A stretch of 13,054 bases of DNA from Gammaproteobacteria bacterium (GTDB lineage: Bacteria > Pseudomonadota > Gammaproteobacteria > Chromatiales > Chromatiaceae), in contig JAGVUH010000620.1 in NCBI GenBank assembly GCA_019136395.1, forward strand, positions 1 through 13,054, read 5' to 3'. A model generated the notes under the pieces. That model ran no database searches. It was not told where the DNA came from and was given only the letters and a program-made list of their open reading frames with translations. Positions within the stretch are counted from its first letter, which is position 1. Every line of letters starts with the position of its first letter. Below, in pieces: positions 6,022-13,054 of this stretch. Position numbers and translations under genes: made by a program.

Positions 6022-9000
6022 TCTCGGACATCTTCATCGACCGGCCGCGGCTGGCCATCGTCATCTCGGTCGTCATCACCCTGGCGGGGCTCATCTCCAC
6101 GGTCCAGGTGACCACCAACTATCCGGGCGCCAATGCCGCCGTGGTCGAGGCTACCGTGGCCCAGCCCCTGGAGGCCCAGGTCAACGGCGTCGACAAGATG
6201 CTCTACATGCGCTCCAACAGCGCCAACGACGGCAGCTACAGCCTCACCGTGACCTTCGCCCTGGGCACGGACCCGGATCTCAACGCCGTCAACGTCCAGA
6301 ACCGGGTCTCGCTGGCGGAGCCCGGGCTCCCGGAGGAGGTCAAGCGCCAGGGGGTGGCGGTGCTGAAAAAGTCCACCGCCATGTTGCAGGTGGTGGCCCT
6401 CTATTCCCCCGGGGGCAGTTACGACGACCTCTTCCTCAGCAACTTCGCCACCATCAGCGTCATCGACACCCTCAAGCGCATCCCGGGGGTGGGGGACGTC
6501 TTTCTCTTCGGTCCCCTCGACTACAGCATGCGCATCTGGCTGAACTCGGACCGCCTCACCGCCTTCAAGCTCACGCCGGCGGACGTCATCGCCGCCATCC
6601 AGTCGCAGAACGTCCAGGCGGCGGTGGGACGCATCGGCGCCCAGCCCATGACCGCGGACCAGCGCTTCCAGATCACCCTCACCACCCAGGGCCGGCTGGA
6701 GAATGTCGCCGAGTTCGAGGAGATCGTGGTGCGGGCCAATCCGGACGGCTCCTTCGTGCGCGTCAAGGACCTGGGCGGGGTGGAGCTGGGCTCCAAGTCA
6801 CGCGATTCCACCAGCCGCCTCAACGGCAAACCAACGGCGGCCATGGCCATCTACCTGGCGCCGGGGGCCAATGCCGTCGCCGTCGGGGAGGGCGTCCAGG
6901 CCGCCATGGAACGGCTTGCCGAGCGCTTCCCCGACGACCTCGCCTACGACCTGGTCTATGACACCATCGAGTTCGTCAACGCCAGCTTGGAGAAGGTGAT
7001 CCACACCCTCTTCGAGGCCTTCGCCCTGGTCATCCTGGTGGTCTTCATCTTTCTGGGGAGCTGGCGCGCCACCCTCATCCCCCTGGTGGCGGTGCCCGTG
7101 GCCCTGATCGGTACCTTCGCCTTCCTGCTGGCCCTGGGCTTCTCCGCCAACACCATCTCCCTGCTGGCGGTGGTGCTGGCCATCGGCATCGTGGTGGACG
7201 ATGCCATCGTGGTGGTGGAGAACGTCGAGCGGATCATGGCGGAGGAGGGCCTGAGCCCCCGGGAGGCGGCCAAGAAGGCCATGGGCCAGATCACCGGGCC
7301 CATCCTCGCCATCACCCTGGTGCTGCTGTCGGTCTTCCTGCCAGTGGCCTTCATCCCCGGCATCACCGGCCAGCTCTTCCAGCAGTTCGCCGCCGTCACC
7401 GCCGCCTCCATGCTCATCTCGGCCATCAACGCCCTGACCCTGTCACCGGCCCTGTGCGCCATCCTCCTCAAGCCGGGCCATCATGCCCATGGCCTGATGG
7501 GGCTGCTGATGCGGGCCATCGACGGGGTCCGGGACGGCTATGCCGCCATCGTCGCCCGGCTGGTGCGGGTCTCGGCCCTGGTGATCGTCCTGGTGGCGGT
7601 CTTCGGTCTGGCCACCGGCTGGCTGTTCCAGGTCACCCCCACCGGCTTCCTCCCCGAGGAGGATCAGGGGGCCTTCATGGCCCATGTCCAGCTTCCGGAG
7701 GGCGCCTCCCTCAACCGCACCCTGGAGGTGGTCGAGCAGGTGGAGCAGGCCATCCTGGCGGACCCGGCGGTCCAGTCGGTGATTGCCGTGCCTGGTTACA
7801 GCATGCTGGACGGCGCCGCCCTGTCCAATGCCGCCCTGGTCATCGGCCGGCTCAAGCCCTTCAGCGAGCGAACCACGCCGGACCTGAAGGTGAACGCCGT
7901 GCTGGCCCGGGTCGCCCAGGTCACGGCGGCCATCCCCGCCGCCCAGGTCATGCCCTTCAACCTGCCGCCCATCATGGGCCTGGGCACCAGCGGTGGCTTC
8001 GAGTACCAACTCCAGGACCTCCAGGGCAAGCCGCCGGCGGAGCTGAGTGGCGTCTCCCGCGCCCTGATCCTGGCCGCCAACCAGGACCCGGCCCTGAGCC
8101 GCGTCTTCTCCACCTGGGCCACCAACACGCCCCAGCTCTACCTGGACATCGACCGGGAGAAGGTCCAGACCCTGGGGGTCAAGGTCAGTGACGTCTTCAC
8201 CGCCCTCCAGGCGACCCTGGGCGGCTATTACGTCAACGACTTCAACCGTTTCGGCCGGGTTTGGCAGGTCCGCGTCCAGGGCGAGGAGCAGGATCGCAGC
8301 AAGGTCGCGGACATCTTCCGCATCCACGTCCGCAACGACAAGGGCGAGATGGTGCCCATGACCGCCATCCTGGAGCCGGAATTGCGCCTGGGTCCCCAGA
8401 TCCTGCAACGCTACAACAACTACCGCAGCACCACCCTCCAGGGCGGACCGGCACCCGGCAACAGTTCCGGCGACGCCCTGGCCGCCATGGAGGCCCTCTC
8501 GGCCAAGACCCTCCCCGCCGGCTTCGGCTACGAGTGGACCGGCACCGCCTTCCAGGAGAAGGAGGCCGGGGGCAAGACCGCCATCGTGCTCGGCCTGGCG
8601 GTGCTTTTCGCCTACCTCTTCCTGGTGGGCCTCTACGAGAGCTGGGCCATGCCCGCGGCGGTGCTGCTGTCGGTGACGATCGGGGTCCTGGGGGCCATGG
8701 GGGCCCTCTGGCTCACCGGCCTGCCCAACGACCTCTACGCCCAGGTAGGCCTGGTGGTGCTCATCGGCCTGGCGAGCAAGAACGCCATCCTCATCGTCGA
8801 GTTCGCCATGGAGCAGCGCCTGCATGGCACCCCCATCCTGGAAGCGGCGACCAACGCCGCCCGGCTGCGCATCCGCGCCGTGCTCATGACCAGCTTCGCC
8901 TTCATCCTCGGCCTGGTGCCCCTGATCATCGCCAGCGGCGCCGGCGAGGCCAGCCAGCGGGGCGTGGGTACCGCCGTCTTCGGCGGCATGCTGGTGGCCT

Positions 9001-9083
9001 CCTGCGTGGGCATCTTCCTTATCCCCATGCTCTACGTCGTCTTCCAGCGCCTGCGGGAGCGCTTCCACGGCACGACCCGCTAG
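6018..9083 (+). CDS. RND efflux permease (HAE-1, MexF/AcrB-like), with a short deletion after TM1
   Basis: This is a proton-driven inner-membrane pump subunit of 1021 residues; AcrB has 1049 and MexF-type relatives slightly more. It opens [19 protein letters not shown] (TM1) and has the porter repeats, a central 12-helix plan and a second periplasmic loop. The proton-relay residues are present: the Asp pair D394-D395 in TM4 ([16 protein letters not shown]) and K921 in TM10 ([13 protein letters not shown]). RND hallmarks include [55 protein letters not shown] and [12 protein letters not shown]. Compared from memory with AcrB, about 15 residues equivalent to the LPVAQYPxIAPP segment between TM1 and the first porter subdomain are missing at about residues 25-28. 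The frame is otherwise intact. Whether the pump works is therefore uncertain. The partner outer-membrane channel is not in the window. Substrates are unknown and hydrophobic drugs are typical. Confidence 0.93.
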   Translation: MISDIFIDRPRLAIVISVVITLAGLISTVQVTTNYPGANAAVVEATVAQPLEAQVNGVDKMLYMRSNSANDGSYSLTVTFALGTDPDLNAVNVQNRVSLAEPGLPEEVKRQGVAVLKKSTAMLQVVALYSPGGSYDDLFLSNFATISVIDTLKRIPGVGDVFLFGPLDYSMRIWLNSDRLTAFKLTPADVIAAIQSQNVQAAVGRIGAQPMTADQRFQITLTTQGRLENVAEFEEIVVRANPDGSFVRVKDLGGVELGSKSRDSTSRLNGKPTAAMAIYLAPGANAVAVGEGVQAAMERLAERFPDDLAYDLVYDTIEFVNASLEKVIHTLFEAFALVILVVFIFLGSWRATLIPLVAVPVALIGTFAFLLALGFSANTISLLAVVLAIGIVVDDAIVVVENVERIMAEEGLSPREAAKKAMGQITGPILAITLVLLSVFLPVAFIPGITGQLFQQFAAVTAASMLISAINALTLSPALCAILLKPGHHAHGLMGLLMRAIDGVRDGYAAIVARLVRVSALVIVLVAVFGLATGWLFQVTPTGFLPEEDQGAFMAHVQLPEGASLNRTLEVVEQVEQAILADPAVQSVIAVPGYSMLDGAALSNAALVIGRLKPFSERTTPDLKVNAVLARVAQVTAAIPAAQVMPFNLPPIMGLGTSGGFEYQLQDLQGKPPAELSGVSRALILAANQDPALSRVFSTWATNTPQLYLDIDREKVQTLGVKVSDVFTALQATLGGYYVNDFNRFGRVWQVRVQGEEQDRSKVADIFRIHVRNDKGEMVPMTAILEPELRLGPQILQRYNNYRSTTLQGGPAPGNSSGDALAAMEALSAKTLPAGFGYEWTGTAFQEKEAGGKTAIVLGLAVLFAYLFLVGLYESWAMPAAVLLSVTIGVLGAMGALWLTGLPNDLYAQVGLVVLIGLASKNAILIVEFAMEQRLHGTPILEAATNAARLRIRAVLMTSFAFILGLVPLIIASGAGEASQRGVGTAVFGGMLVASCVGIFLIPMLYVVFQRLRERFHGTTR

Positions 9084-9132
9084 GCCGTCGGGAGCTGGTT
9101 GAGGGGTCAGCGTTCAGACCCCCTCTCCCCGA

Positions 9133-9155
9133 CCCTCCCCCACCAGGGGGGAGGG
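9133..9155. terminator. CCCTCCCCC/GGGGGAGGG hairpin after the RND operon
   Basis: A 9-bp perfect stem, 9133-9141 with 9147-9155, encloses a 5-nt loop 49 nt after the permease stop. There is no T run, so it is at most an atypical terminator. From memory, CTCCCC...CCCTCCCCC...GGGGGAGGG elements are common dispersed intergenic hairpins in GC-rich proteobacteria, so it may be a genomic repeat rather than a dedicated terminator. Confidence 0.45.
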
Positions 9156-9170
9156 AGTAAGAGAAGCAGC

Positions 9171-9224
9171 GGCTGGCGCTAGCAATGCCAGCCCTGGCGG
9201 CATGGGGGGGGGGAGACCCCCCCC
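9171..9224. repeat. Two further strong hairpins, including a G10/C8 palindrome
   Basis: The first stem is GGCTGGC (9171-9177) with GCCAGCC (9187-9193), and its loop contains the palindrome GCTAGC. The second is a run of ten G (9204-9213), AGA, then eight C (9217-9224), giving at least eight consecutive G:C pairs around a triloop. Together with the hairpin at 9133 they form three back-to-back structures in under 100 nt between the RND operon and the DUF3300 control region. The homopolymer runs make this site prone to length variation and sequencing error. Confidence 0.5.
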
Positions 9225-9263
9225 GCATTGCGGTTTACCCGCTCCGCGTCCCGGGTCGTGACC

Positions 9264-9364
9264 GGGGTGGATGTCTCATCCTGATTGGCCAGGCAACCGA
9301 TCAAACTGGACTAAGGGGTGGATGCCTCATCCCGATCAGCCTGGCAACCGATCAGACTGGACTA
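9264..9364 (+). repeat. Two tandem 50-bp repeats, 51-bp period, upstream of DUF3300
   Basis: Copy 1 (9264-9313) and copy 2 (9315-9364) match at 44 of 50 positions, separated by one A. Each starts GGGGTGGATG and ends ACTGGACTA. Each carries a small hairpin, GGATG-(T/C)CT-CATCC, and a conserved GGCAACCGATCA core. The second copy runs straight into a TATACT box. The 51-bp period is close to five helical turns, so the same face of the DNA would be presented twice. That is a feature of paired regulator sites, though a plain duplication is equally possible. Confidence 0.65.
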
Positions 9365-9368
9365 TACT
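9341..9368 (+). promoter_or_regulatory. Probable sigma70-type promoter for DUF3300-DUF2950
   Basis: The -10 TATACT (9363-9368) matches TATAAT at 5 of 6 positions. CTGGCA (9341-9346) matches TTGACA at 4 of 6 with a 16-nt spacer. Transcription would start near 9375, about 80 nt before the DUF3300 start. Both hexamers lie at the end of the second tandem repeat. The equivalent position after copy 1 reads CTAAGG, so only copy 2 can form the promoter. Confidence 0.5.
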
Positions 9369-9455
9369 GCCTTTCAGCCTCCCGGCGTTCGCGCCCCCTC
9401 CCGGGGTGCTCCCAACCTTTCCCGGGTGATCGCTTCCGACTTGCGGAGAATGACC

Positions 9456-11075
9456 ATGACCCTGCCGTTACGCTGGCTCGCGGCCCTGCTGATGATCTGG
9501 TTACTTGGGCTCTCCGGCCTCGCGCTGGCGGCCGAGCGGGCGGGTGATCCCCTGCCTAAGGAACGGATCGAGCAACTGGTCGCCCCCATCGCCCTTTATC
9601 CCGATGCCCTGCTGACCCAGATCCTCATGGCCGCGACCTATCCCCTGGACGTGGTGCAGGCCGACCGCTGGCTACAGGATCACCGGGACCTCCAGGGTGA
9701 AGCCCTGGACCAGGCCGTCCGTGGCGAGCCCTGGGATGACAGTGTCAAGGTCCTGGTCCAGTTTCCCGCCGTGCTTGGGTTCATGAGCGTGCATCTGGAC
9801 TGGACCCAGGATCTCGGGGATGCCGTCCTCGGTCAGTTGCCCGACCTGACGGATGCCATTCAGCGTCTCCGGCGGGAGGCGGAAATGGCGGGCAACCTCC
9901 AGAGCAATGACCGGCTACGAGTCGAGAAGGCCGGGGAGACCATCGTCATCCAGCCGGCCGCGGCCGACACGGTCTATGTGCCCACCTATGACCCGACCAA
10001 GGTCTACGGCCAGACCTCGCCCCCGGCCAGTTACTACCCCGCCGTCTATGCCGACGCCGCGACCCAGTACACCGCCACTCAGCCCGGCACGACGGTCGTC
10101 TATCCTGCCACCCAGCCCACCACCGTCTATTCCACGACCAGCGGCAACGAGGGTCTGATCGGCTTCGGCGCCGGGGCCCTGGTCGGCGGCCTCCTGACCG
10201 CAGCCATCCTCTGGGACGATCACGATGATCACATTTACTGGGGCGGGCCGGGGTACTGGGGCGGCCGATCCTACTGGAGCCAGCCGGCCTACTGGAACAA
10301 CCAGGGCTGGCGCAGCCCGACCAACATCAATATCGACCGCAACATCGACATCGACCGTACCCGGATCCGGACCGGCGACATCGACATCAATCAGGCCAAC
10401 ATCAATCGGGCCAACGTCGGCAATCAGGTCACGCGCTGGGAGCACAACCCGGCGCGGCGGGGTGGCGTGGCCTATCGGGACCGGACCACCGCCGCCCACT
10501 TCGCAGGCCGTCAGCCCGAGGGCGCCATCAGTCGTGACGAGGCCCGTGGCCGCCTGCAAGGTGCTGATCCGTCCAGGCTCTCCCGGGACACCGGGCACGG
10601 CCGAGCGGACGGCGTGTCGGGCGGCAAGCTGACCGCGCCGCGGCAACCCTCGGCGGTCGCCGAGCCCCCTGGGCGCCCTGGCCGGGGCGAAGGGCAGGTC
10701 CGCAAGGCCCCGGAAGGGACCAAGCCGCGGGAGACGGGCGCCAAGGCTGGCGCAAAAGCGGGTCGCGCCGCCGTTGAACGGCCCAAGGTCGATGCCGCCA
10801 AGGCCCAACGCCGTCCCGTGGAGGCCAGCGCCCAGCGCCCGGCCCAGAGCGGAGCGAAGGCGCAGCTTCCGGCCCGGACCGAGGGTGGGGCCGCTCGGGC
10901 GGCGCGGCCGGAGTCAGCCTCCCGTGGGGCTGGGCAGGGCGCCTTCAAGGCGGAAAAGCCGCGAGTCGAGCGCGCGGCCAGCAATCGTGGCGCGGTCAGC
11001 CGGGGTGGGGGCGGAGGAGGGCGCGCTGCGGCGGGCGGAGGCCGGCACGGCGGCGCTGGCGGCAGGGGCCGCTGA
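9456..11075 (+). CDS. DUF3300 family exported protein with basic low-complexity tail
   Basis: From the ATG at 9456 the protein has 539 residues. GGAG lies seven bases upstream; the ATG two codons earlier (9450) has it only one base away, and the frame is open further back without protein-like sequence. The signal peptide is MTLPLRWLAALLMIWLLGLS... with cleavage after ALA near residue 25. The DUF3300 domain follows (KERIEQLVAPIALYPDALLT, then DVVQADRWLQDH and ADTVYVPTYDPTKVYG). Next come a glycine-zipper membrane-like stretch (about 231-250, GLIGFGAGALVGGLLTAAIL), a His/Asp patch and aromatic YWGG repeats (about 252-285). An NIDIDR-type segment (about 290-325) leads to the conserved WEHNPARRGGVAYRD. 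The last ~195 residues are basic, Ala/Arg/Pro-rich and end in poly-Gly. Its function is unknown and it is probably envelope-associated. The DUF2950 gene follows after 91 nt, likely in the same transcript. Confidence 0.88.
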   Translation: MTLPLRWLAALLMIWLLGLSGLALAAERAGDPLPKERIEQLVAPIALYPDALLTQILMAATYPLDVVQADRWLQDHRDLQGEALDQAVRGEPWDDSVKVLVQFPAVLGFMSVHLDWTQDLGDAVLGQLPDLTDAIQRLRREAEMAGNLQSNDRLRVEKAGETIVIQPAAADTVYVPTYDPTKVYGQTSPPASYYPAVYADAATQYTATQPGTTVVYPATQPTTVYSTTSGNEGLIGFGAGALVGGLLTAAILWDDHDDHIYWGGPGYWGGRSYWSQPAYWNNQGWRSPTNINIDRNIDIDRTRIRTGDIDINQANINRANVGNQVTRWEHNPARRGGVAYRDRTTAAHFAGRQPEGAISRDEARGRLQGADPSRLSRDTGHGRADGVSGGKLTAPRQPSAVAEPPGRPGRGEGQVRKAPEGTKPRETGAKAGAKAGRAAVERPKVDAAKAQRRPVEASAQRPAQSGAKAQLPARTEGGAARAARPESASRGAGQGAFKAEKPRVERAASNRGAVSRGGGGGGRAAAGGGRHGGAGGRGR

Positions 11076-11166
11076 AGCGCGCGTCCCATCCTGGCCTACC
11101 CCTGAACCGTCCTCGTCCCCTTCCTGATCCAGCGGCGCCACACCTGCCTGGTACGAGACAGTCACC

Positions 11167-12273
11167 ATGAACAAGATCCCTTTGCGCATCATCTTCCTCT
11201 GCCTTTCCATCCTCTTCACCCTGGGCTGGCAGGCAACCTTGCCGCTGGGGGCCGAAGAGGTGGTCATGTCGGCTTCCTCCCCGGGAACGATCAGTAATGC
11301 CCCCGCGCCGGCTGTACCGGCCCCGATTGCCAGCACGGGTCCCAAGCCCGAGGAGGGGCGACCGCTTCCACCTCAGGGCCCTGACCAGGTGACGTCCGAG
11401 CCGCTGCCCCAGGCGGAAGCTCAGGCACCGGCACTGCGCTTTGCCACTCCGGATGCCGCGGCGCAGGCCCTGATCGAGGCCGCGGCGACCGAGGGCCCGG
11501 AGGCCCTGCTCGCCGTCCTGGGTCCGGACCTGGCGGATCTGGTCTCCGGTGATCCGGTGGCGGATGCCGCCGATCGCCGCTGGTTCGTCGAGAACGCCCG
11601 CCTCTCCGCCCAGATCGAGGACGAGACCGCCGATAGCGCCTGGCTGGTCATCGGCCCTGAGGACTGGCCATTCCCCATCCCCCTCTTCAAGGATGAGCAG
11701 GGGTGGTACTTCGATACCGCGGCGGGAGCGGATGAGATCCTGAACCGCCGCATCGGTCGCAACGAACTGTTTACCCTCGCCACCCTGCGCGCCATCGTCG
11801 AGGCCCAACGGGAATACGCCGCCGCCGATCCTCAAGGGGCGGGGAAGCCCGTCTACGCCCGCTTCATCCTCAGCAGTCCCGGCCAGCGGAATGGCCTGTA
11901 CTGGCCAACCCAGCCGGGTGAACCCGAGAGCCCCCTGGGCCCGGCCATTGCCGAGGCCACCGCCATGGGCTACGACATCACCCCCTCCCGGGAGGGACCC
12001 AGGCCCTTCCATGGCTACTTCTACAAAATCCTCACCGCGCAGGGCGACCAGGCCCCGGGCGGCGCCCGGAATTACCTCGAAGAGGACCACTTCACCGGCG
12101 GCTTCGGCCTGCTCGCCTGGCCGGCGAGCTATGGGGAGTCCGGCATCATGACCTTCCAGGTCAACCAGCGCGGCCTGGTGTATGAGCGGGATCTGGGTGA
12201 GGACACGGCCGCCCGGGCCGCGGCCATCGCGGCTTACGATCCCGGTGAGGGTTGGCTACCGGCCGTGGATTGA
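11167..12273 (+). CDS. DUF2950 family exported protein
   Basis: This is a 368-residue protein with a signal peptide (MNKIPLRIIFLCLSILFTLG..., cleavage near residue 29). A Pro/Ala-rich linker follows to about residue 88, then a DUF2950 domain to the C-terminus. Family features visible are FATPDAAAQALIEAA (about 92-106), DRRWFVENARLSAQIED, PFPIPLFKDEQGWYFDT, IGRNELFTLATLRAIVEAQR-EYA, RNGLYWPTQPGEPESPLGP, FHGYFYKILTAQG and SYGESGIMTFQVNQRGLVYE. The function is unknown; the product is predicted to be periplasmic. From memory, DUF2950 genes are often found next to DUF3300 genes, as here, suggesting that the products act together. The ribosome binding site is weak (GAGAC about eight bases before ATG). 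Sequence quality is even throughout, with no sign of decay. Confidence 0.9.
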   Translation: MNKIPLRIIFLCLSILFTLGWQATLPLGAEEVVMSASSPGTISNAPAPAVPAPIASTGPKPEEGRPLPPQGPDQVTSEPLPQAEAQAPALRFATPDAAAQALIEAAATEGPEALLAVLGPDLADLVSGDPVADAADRRWFVENARLSAQIEDETADSAWLVIGPEDWPFPIPLFKDEQGWYFDTAAGADEILNRRIGRNELFTLATLRAIVEAQREYAAADPQGAGKPVYARFILSSPGQRNGLYWPTQPGEPESPLGPAIAEATAMGYDITPSREGPRPFHGYFYKILTAQGDQAPGGARNYLEEDHFTGGFGLLAWPASYGESGIMTFQVNQRGLVYERDLGEDTAARAAAIAAYDPGEGWLPAVD

Positions 12274-12279
12274 GCGGCC

Positions 12280-12329
12280 GGCGGCGTTGCGCGGGGCATG
12301 CCGCGCCGCCTGAGCTGGCCACTCAGGCG
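12280..12329. terminator. Two overlapping hairpins between convergent genes
   Basis: Hairpin A pairs GCGCGG (12289-12294) with CCGCGC (12301-12306), and GGCG (12280-12283) can add pairs with CGCC (12307-12310). Hairpin B pairs CGCCTGAG (12307-12314) with CTCAGGCG (12322-12329) around a 7-nt loop. The CGCC at 12307-12310 is shared, so full A and B exclude each other. B contains the stop codon of the leftward 55-residue gene, and A begins 6 nt after the rightward DUF2950 stop. Neither has a T run. Position fits a bidirectional end-of-transcript structure. Confidence 0.45.
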
Positions 12330-12490
12330 GGCATGGCATAGAGAAAGGCGTAGGTAAACAGAAACACCGTCAGGGAACCGACGAAGACCATCAACCAGCA
12401 ACTGGCACTGCCACAGAAGCGATCCGCCAGCGGGAAGATGACGAAGATCGCGATCAGCAGAAACAGGCCCGTACCGGCGGCGATGTGCAT
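12323..12490 (-). CDS. 55-residue two-helix membrane protein downstream of ppk2
   Basis: An ATG at 12490 opens a 55-codon frame ending in TGA at 12323. The product starts MHIAAGTGLFLLIAIFVIFP (helix 1), has a short polar loop ADRFCGSASC, then a second helix through LMVFVGSLTVFLFTYAFLYA and ends MPA. Two Cys five residues apart flank the turn (C26 and C31) and could form a disulfide if the loop is periplasmic. A strong ribosome binding site, GAGGA, lies six bases upstream (12497-12501) and begins right after the ppk2 stop at 12502. The 11-nt gap and the site show translation in the same operon as ppk2. I recognise no family. The hydrophobic plan, good start and tight spacing argue that it is real. 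A membrane-anchor or partner role for the polyphosphate enzyme is inference. Confidence 0.75.
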   Translation of the reverse strand: MHIAAGTGLFLLIAIFVIFPLADRFCGSASCWLMVFVGSLTVFLFTYAFLYAMPA

Positions 12491-12501
12491 GGTCCGTCCT
12501 C

Positions 12502-13054
12502 TCAGTAGACCGTGGGGATGTGGCGGAAGGGGTAATCCGGCGATTGATAGCGGCCCAGGTGCTTGCGCTCCGGGAGCTTGACCTTTTCCCGTTTCACCTC
12601 CTGGTAGGGGATCCGGCTGAGCAGGTGATGGATGACATTCAGCCGCACCCGCTTCTTGTTCTCGGAGTTGGCGACGAACCAGGGTGCCCAGGAACTGTCG
12701 GTGGCGGCGAACATCTCGTCGCGGGCCTTGGTGTAGTCGTCCCAGCGGTTGTAGGACTCCAGGTCCATGGGCGAGAGCTTCCAGATCTTGCGCCCGTCGT
12801 CGATGCGTGCCTCCAGGCGGCGGGTCTGTTCCTCGGGGCTGACCTCCAGCCAGTATTTGATGAGGATGATGCCGGAATCGACCATGGCCCGTTCAACCAA
12901 GGGGGTCATCTTGAGAAATTTCGTGGCCTGCTCCTCGGTACAGAAGCCCATGACCCGCTCGACGCCGGCCCGGTTGTACCAACTGCGGTCGAAGATCACG
13001 ATCTCTCCCGCCGCCGGGAAGTGCGCCATGTAGCGCTGGGCGTACATCTGGGAT
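12502..13054 (-). CDS. ppk2: Polyphosphate kinase 2 (PPK2), C-terminal part, cut by window edge
   Basis: The visible 183 codons are the C-terminal two thirds of a PPK2, a cytoplasmic P-loop kinase that moves phosphate between polyphosphate and nucleoside di- or monophosphates. The Walker B-type motif FDRSWYNRAGVERVMGF (about visible residues 21-37) is present. It is followed by a lid region with RRLEARIDDGRKIWKLSPMD carrying the basic polyphosphate-contacting residues, then WAPWFVANSENKKRVRLNVI. The Walker A part lies beyond 13054. The frame stays open to the edge (Ser-Gln before the first visible Met at 13047), so that Met is internal. The WKLSPMD form resembles class I PPK2s, which usually phosphorylate nucleoside diphosphates; subclass is not proven. 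The stop TGA at 12502 is followed directly by the ribosome binding site of the 55-residue gene. Confidence 0.92.
   Translation of the reverse strand, partial: SQMYAQRYMAHFPAAGEIVIFDRSWYNRAGVERVMGFCTEEQATKFLKMTPLVERAMVDSGIILIKYWLEVSPEEQTRRLEARIDDGRKIWKLSPMDLESYNRWDDYTKARDEMFAATDSSWAPWFVANSENKKRVRLNVIHHLLSRIPYQEVKREKVKLPERKHLGRYQSPDYPFRHIPTVY

Noticed and set aside
5525..6961. 478-codon + strand frame spanning the adaptor-permease junction
   Set aside because: It is out of frame with two confidently identified genes and is Arg/Pro/Gly-rich without any domain.
7443..9068. 541-codon open frame on the - strand opposite the RND permease
   Set aside because: The product is Gly/His/Asp/Gln-rich, typical of antisense reading of a GC-rich membrane-protein gene, and the + strand is unambiguous.
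9264..9364. Possible CRISPR array
   Set aside because: There are only two copies, 50 bp each, separated by a single base with no spacer and no cas genes. It is a tandem duplication.
9915..10808. 297-codon - strand frame inside the DUF3300 gene
   Set aside because: Its Gly/Asp/Val repeats are the reverse reading of the low-complexity NIDIDR and tail segments. It has no start signal.

Overview
The window looks like a chromosomal stretch of a GC-rich gammaproteobacterium. The GC content, the gene families (an AapJ-like amino-acid binding protein, a DUF3313 lipoprotein, a MexE/MexF-like RND pump, a DUF3300/DUF2950 pair, PPK2) and the intergenic repeats would fit a purple sulfur bacterium or relative (Chromatiales). 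That placement is an impression from memory, not a search result. I see no rRNA, tRNA, CRISPR array, complete insertion sequence or phage gene.

Layout. (1) 1-566 has no convincing gene. It holds four short GCCATTTT-type repeats and a roughly 100-bp element bounded by near-perfect 24-nt inverted arms. At 567-722 there is what looks like the start of a membrane-protein gene that breaks off. (2) 768-4481 is a leftward block. In order of transcription it encodes a 92-residue acidic helical protein, an orphan AapJ-like periplasmic amino-acid binding protein, then after a 148-bp gap an ArsB/NhaD-type ion transporter and a DUF3313 outer-membrane-type lipoprotein. (3) 4482-4674 is a divergent intergenic region. 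(4) 4675-9083 is a rightward two-gene operon for an RND efflux pump, with a lipoprotein adaptor and an inner-membrane permease overlapping by ATGA. No outer-membrane channel gene is present. The permease appears to lack about 15 residues that normally join its first membrane helix to the periplasmic porter domain. (5) 9084-9455 is a repeat-rich spacer with three strong hairpins, a 51-bp-period tandem duplication and a good sigma70-like -10 box at the end of the second repeat. (6) 9456-12273 carries two exported proteins, DUF3300 and DUF2950, probably transcribed from that promoter. (7) 12323-13054 is a leftward pair: the C-terminal part of a PPK2 polyphosphate kinase cut by the window edge, and an easily missed 55-residue membrane protein that starts 11 nt after the ppk2 stop behind a strong ribosome binding site.

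How the genes relate. The only well-understood machine is the RND pump, which would need a TolC-like partner encoded elsewhere. The DUF3300/DUF2950 pair is of unknown function and appears to be an envelope module with its own control region. The PPK2/mini-membrane-protein pair suggests a membrane partner for a soluble polyphosphate enzyme, but this is inference. The main oddities are the hidden 55-residue gene, the permease deletion, the tandem repeats at the DUF3300 promoter and the structured repeat element at 396-495.
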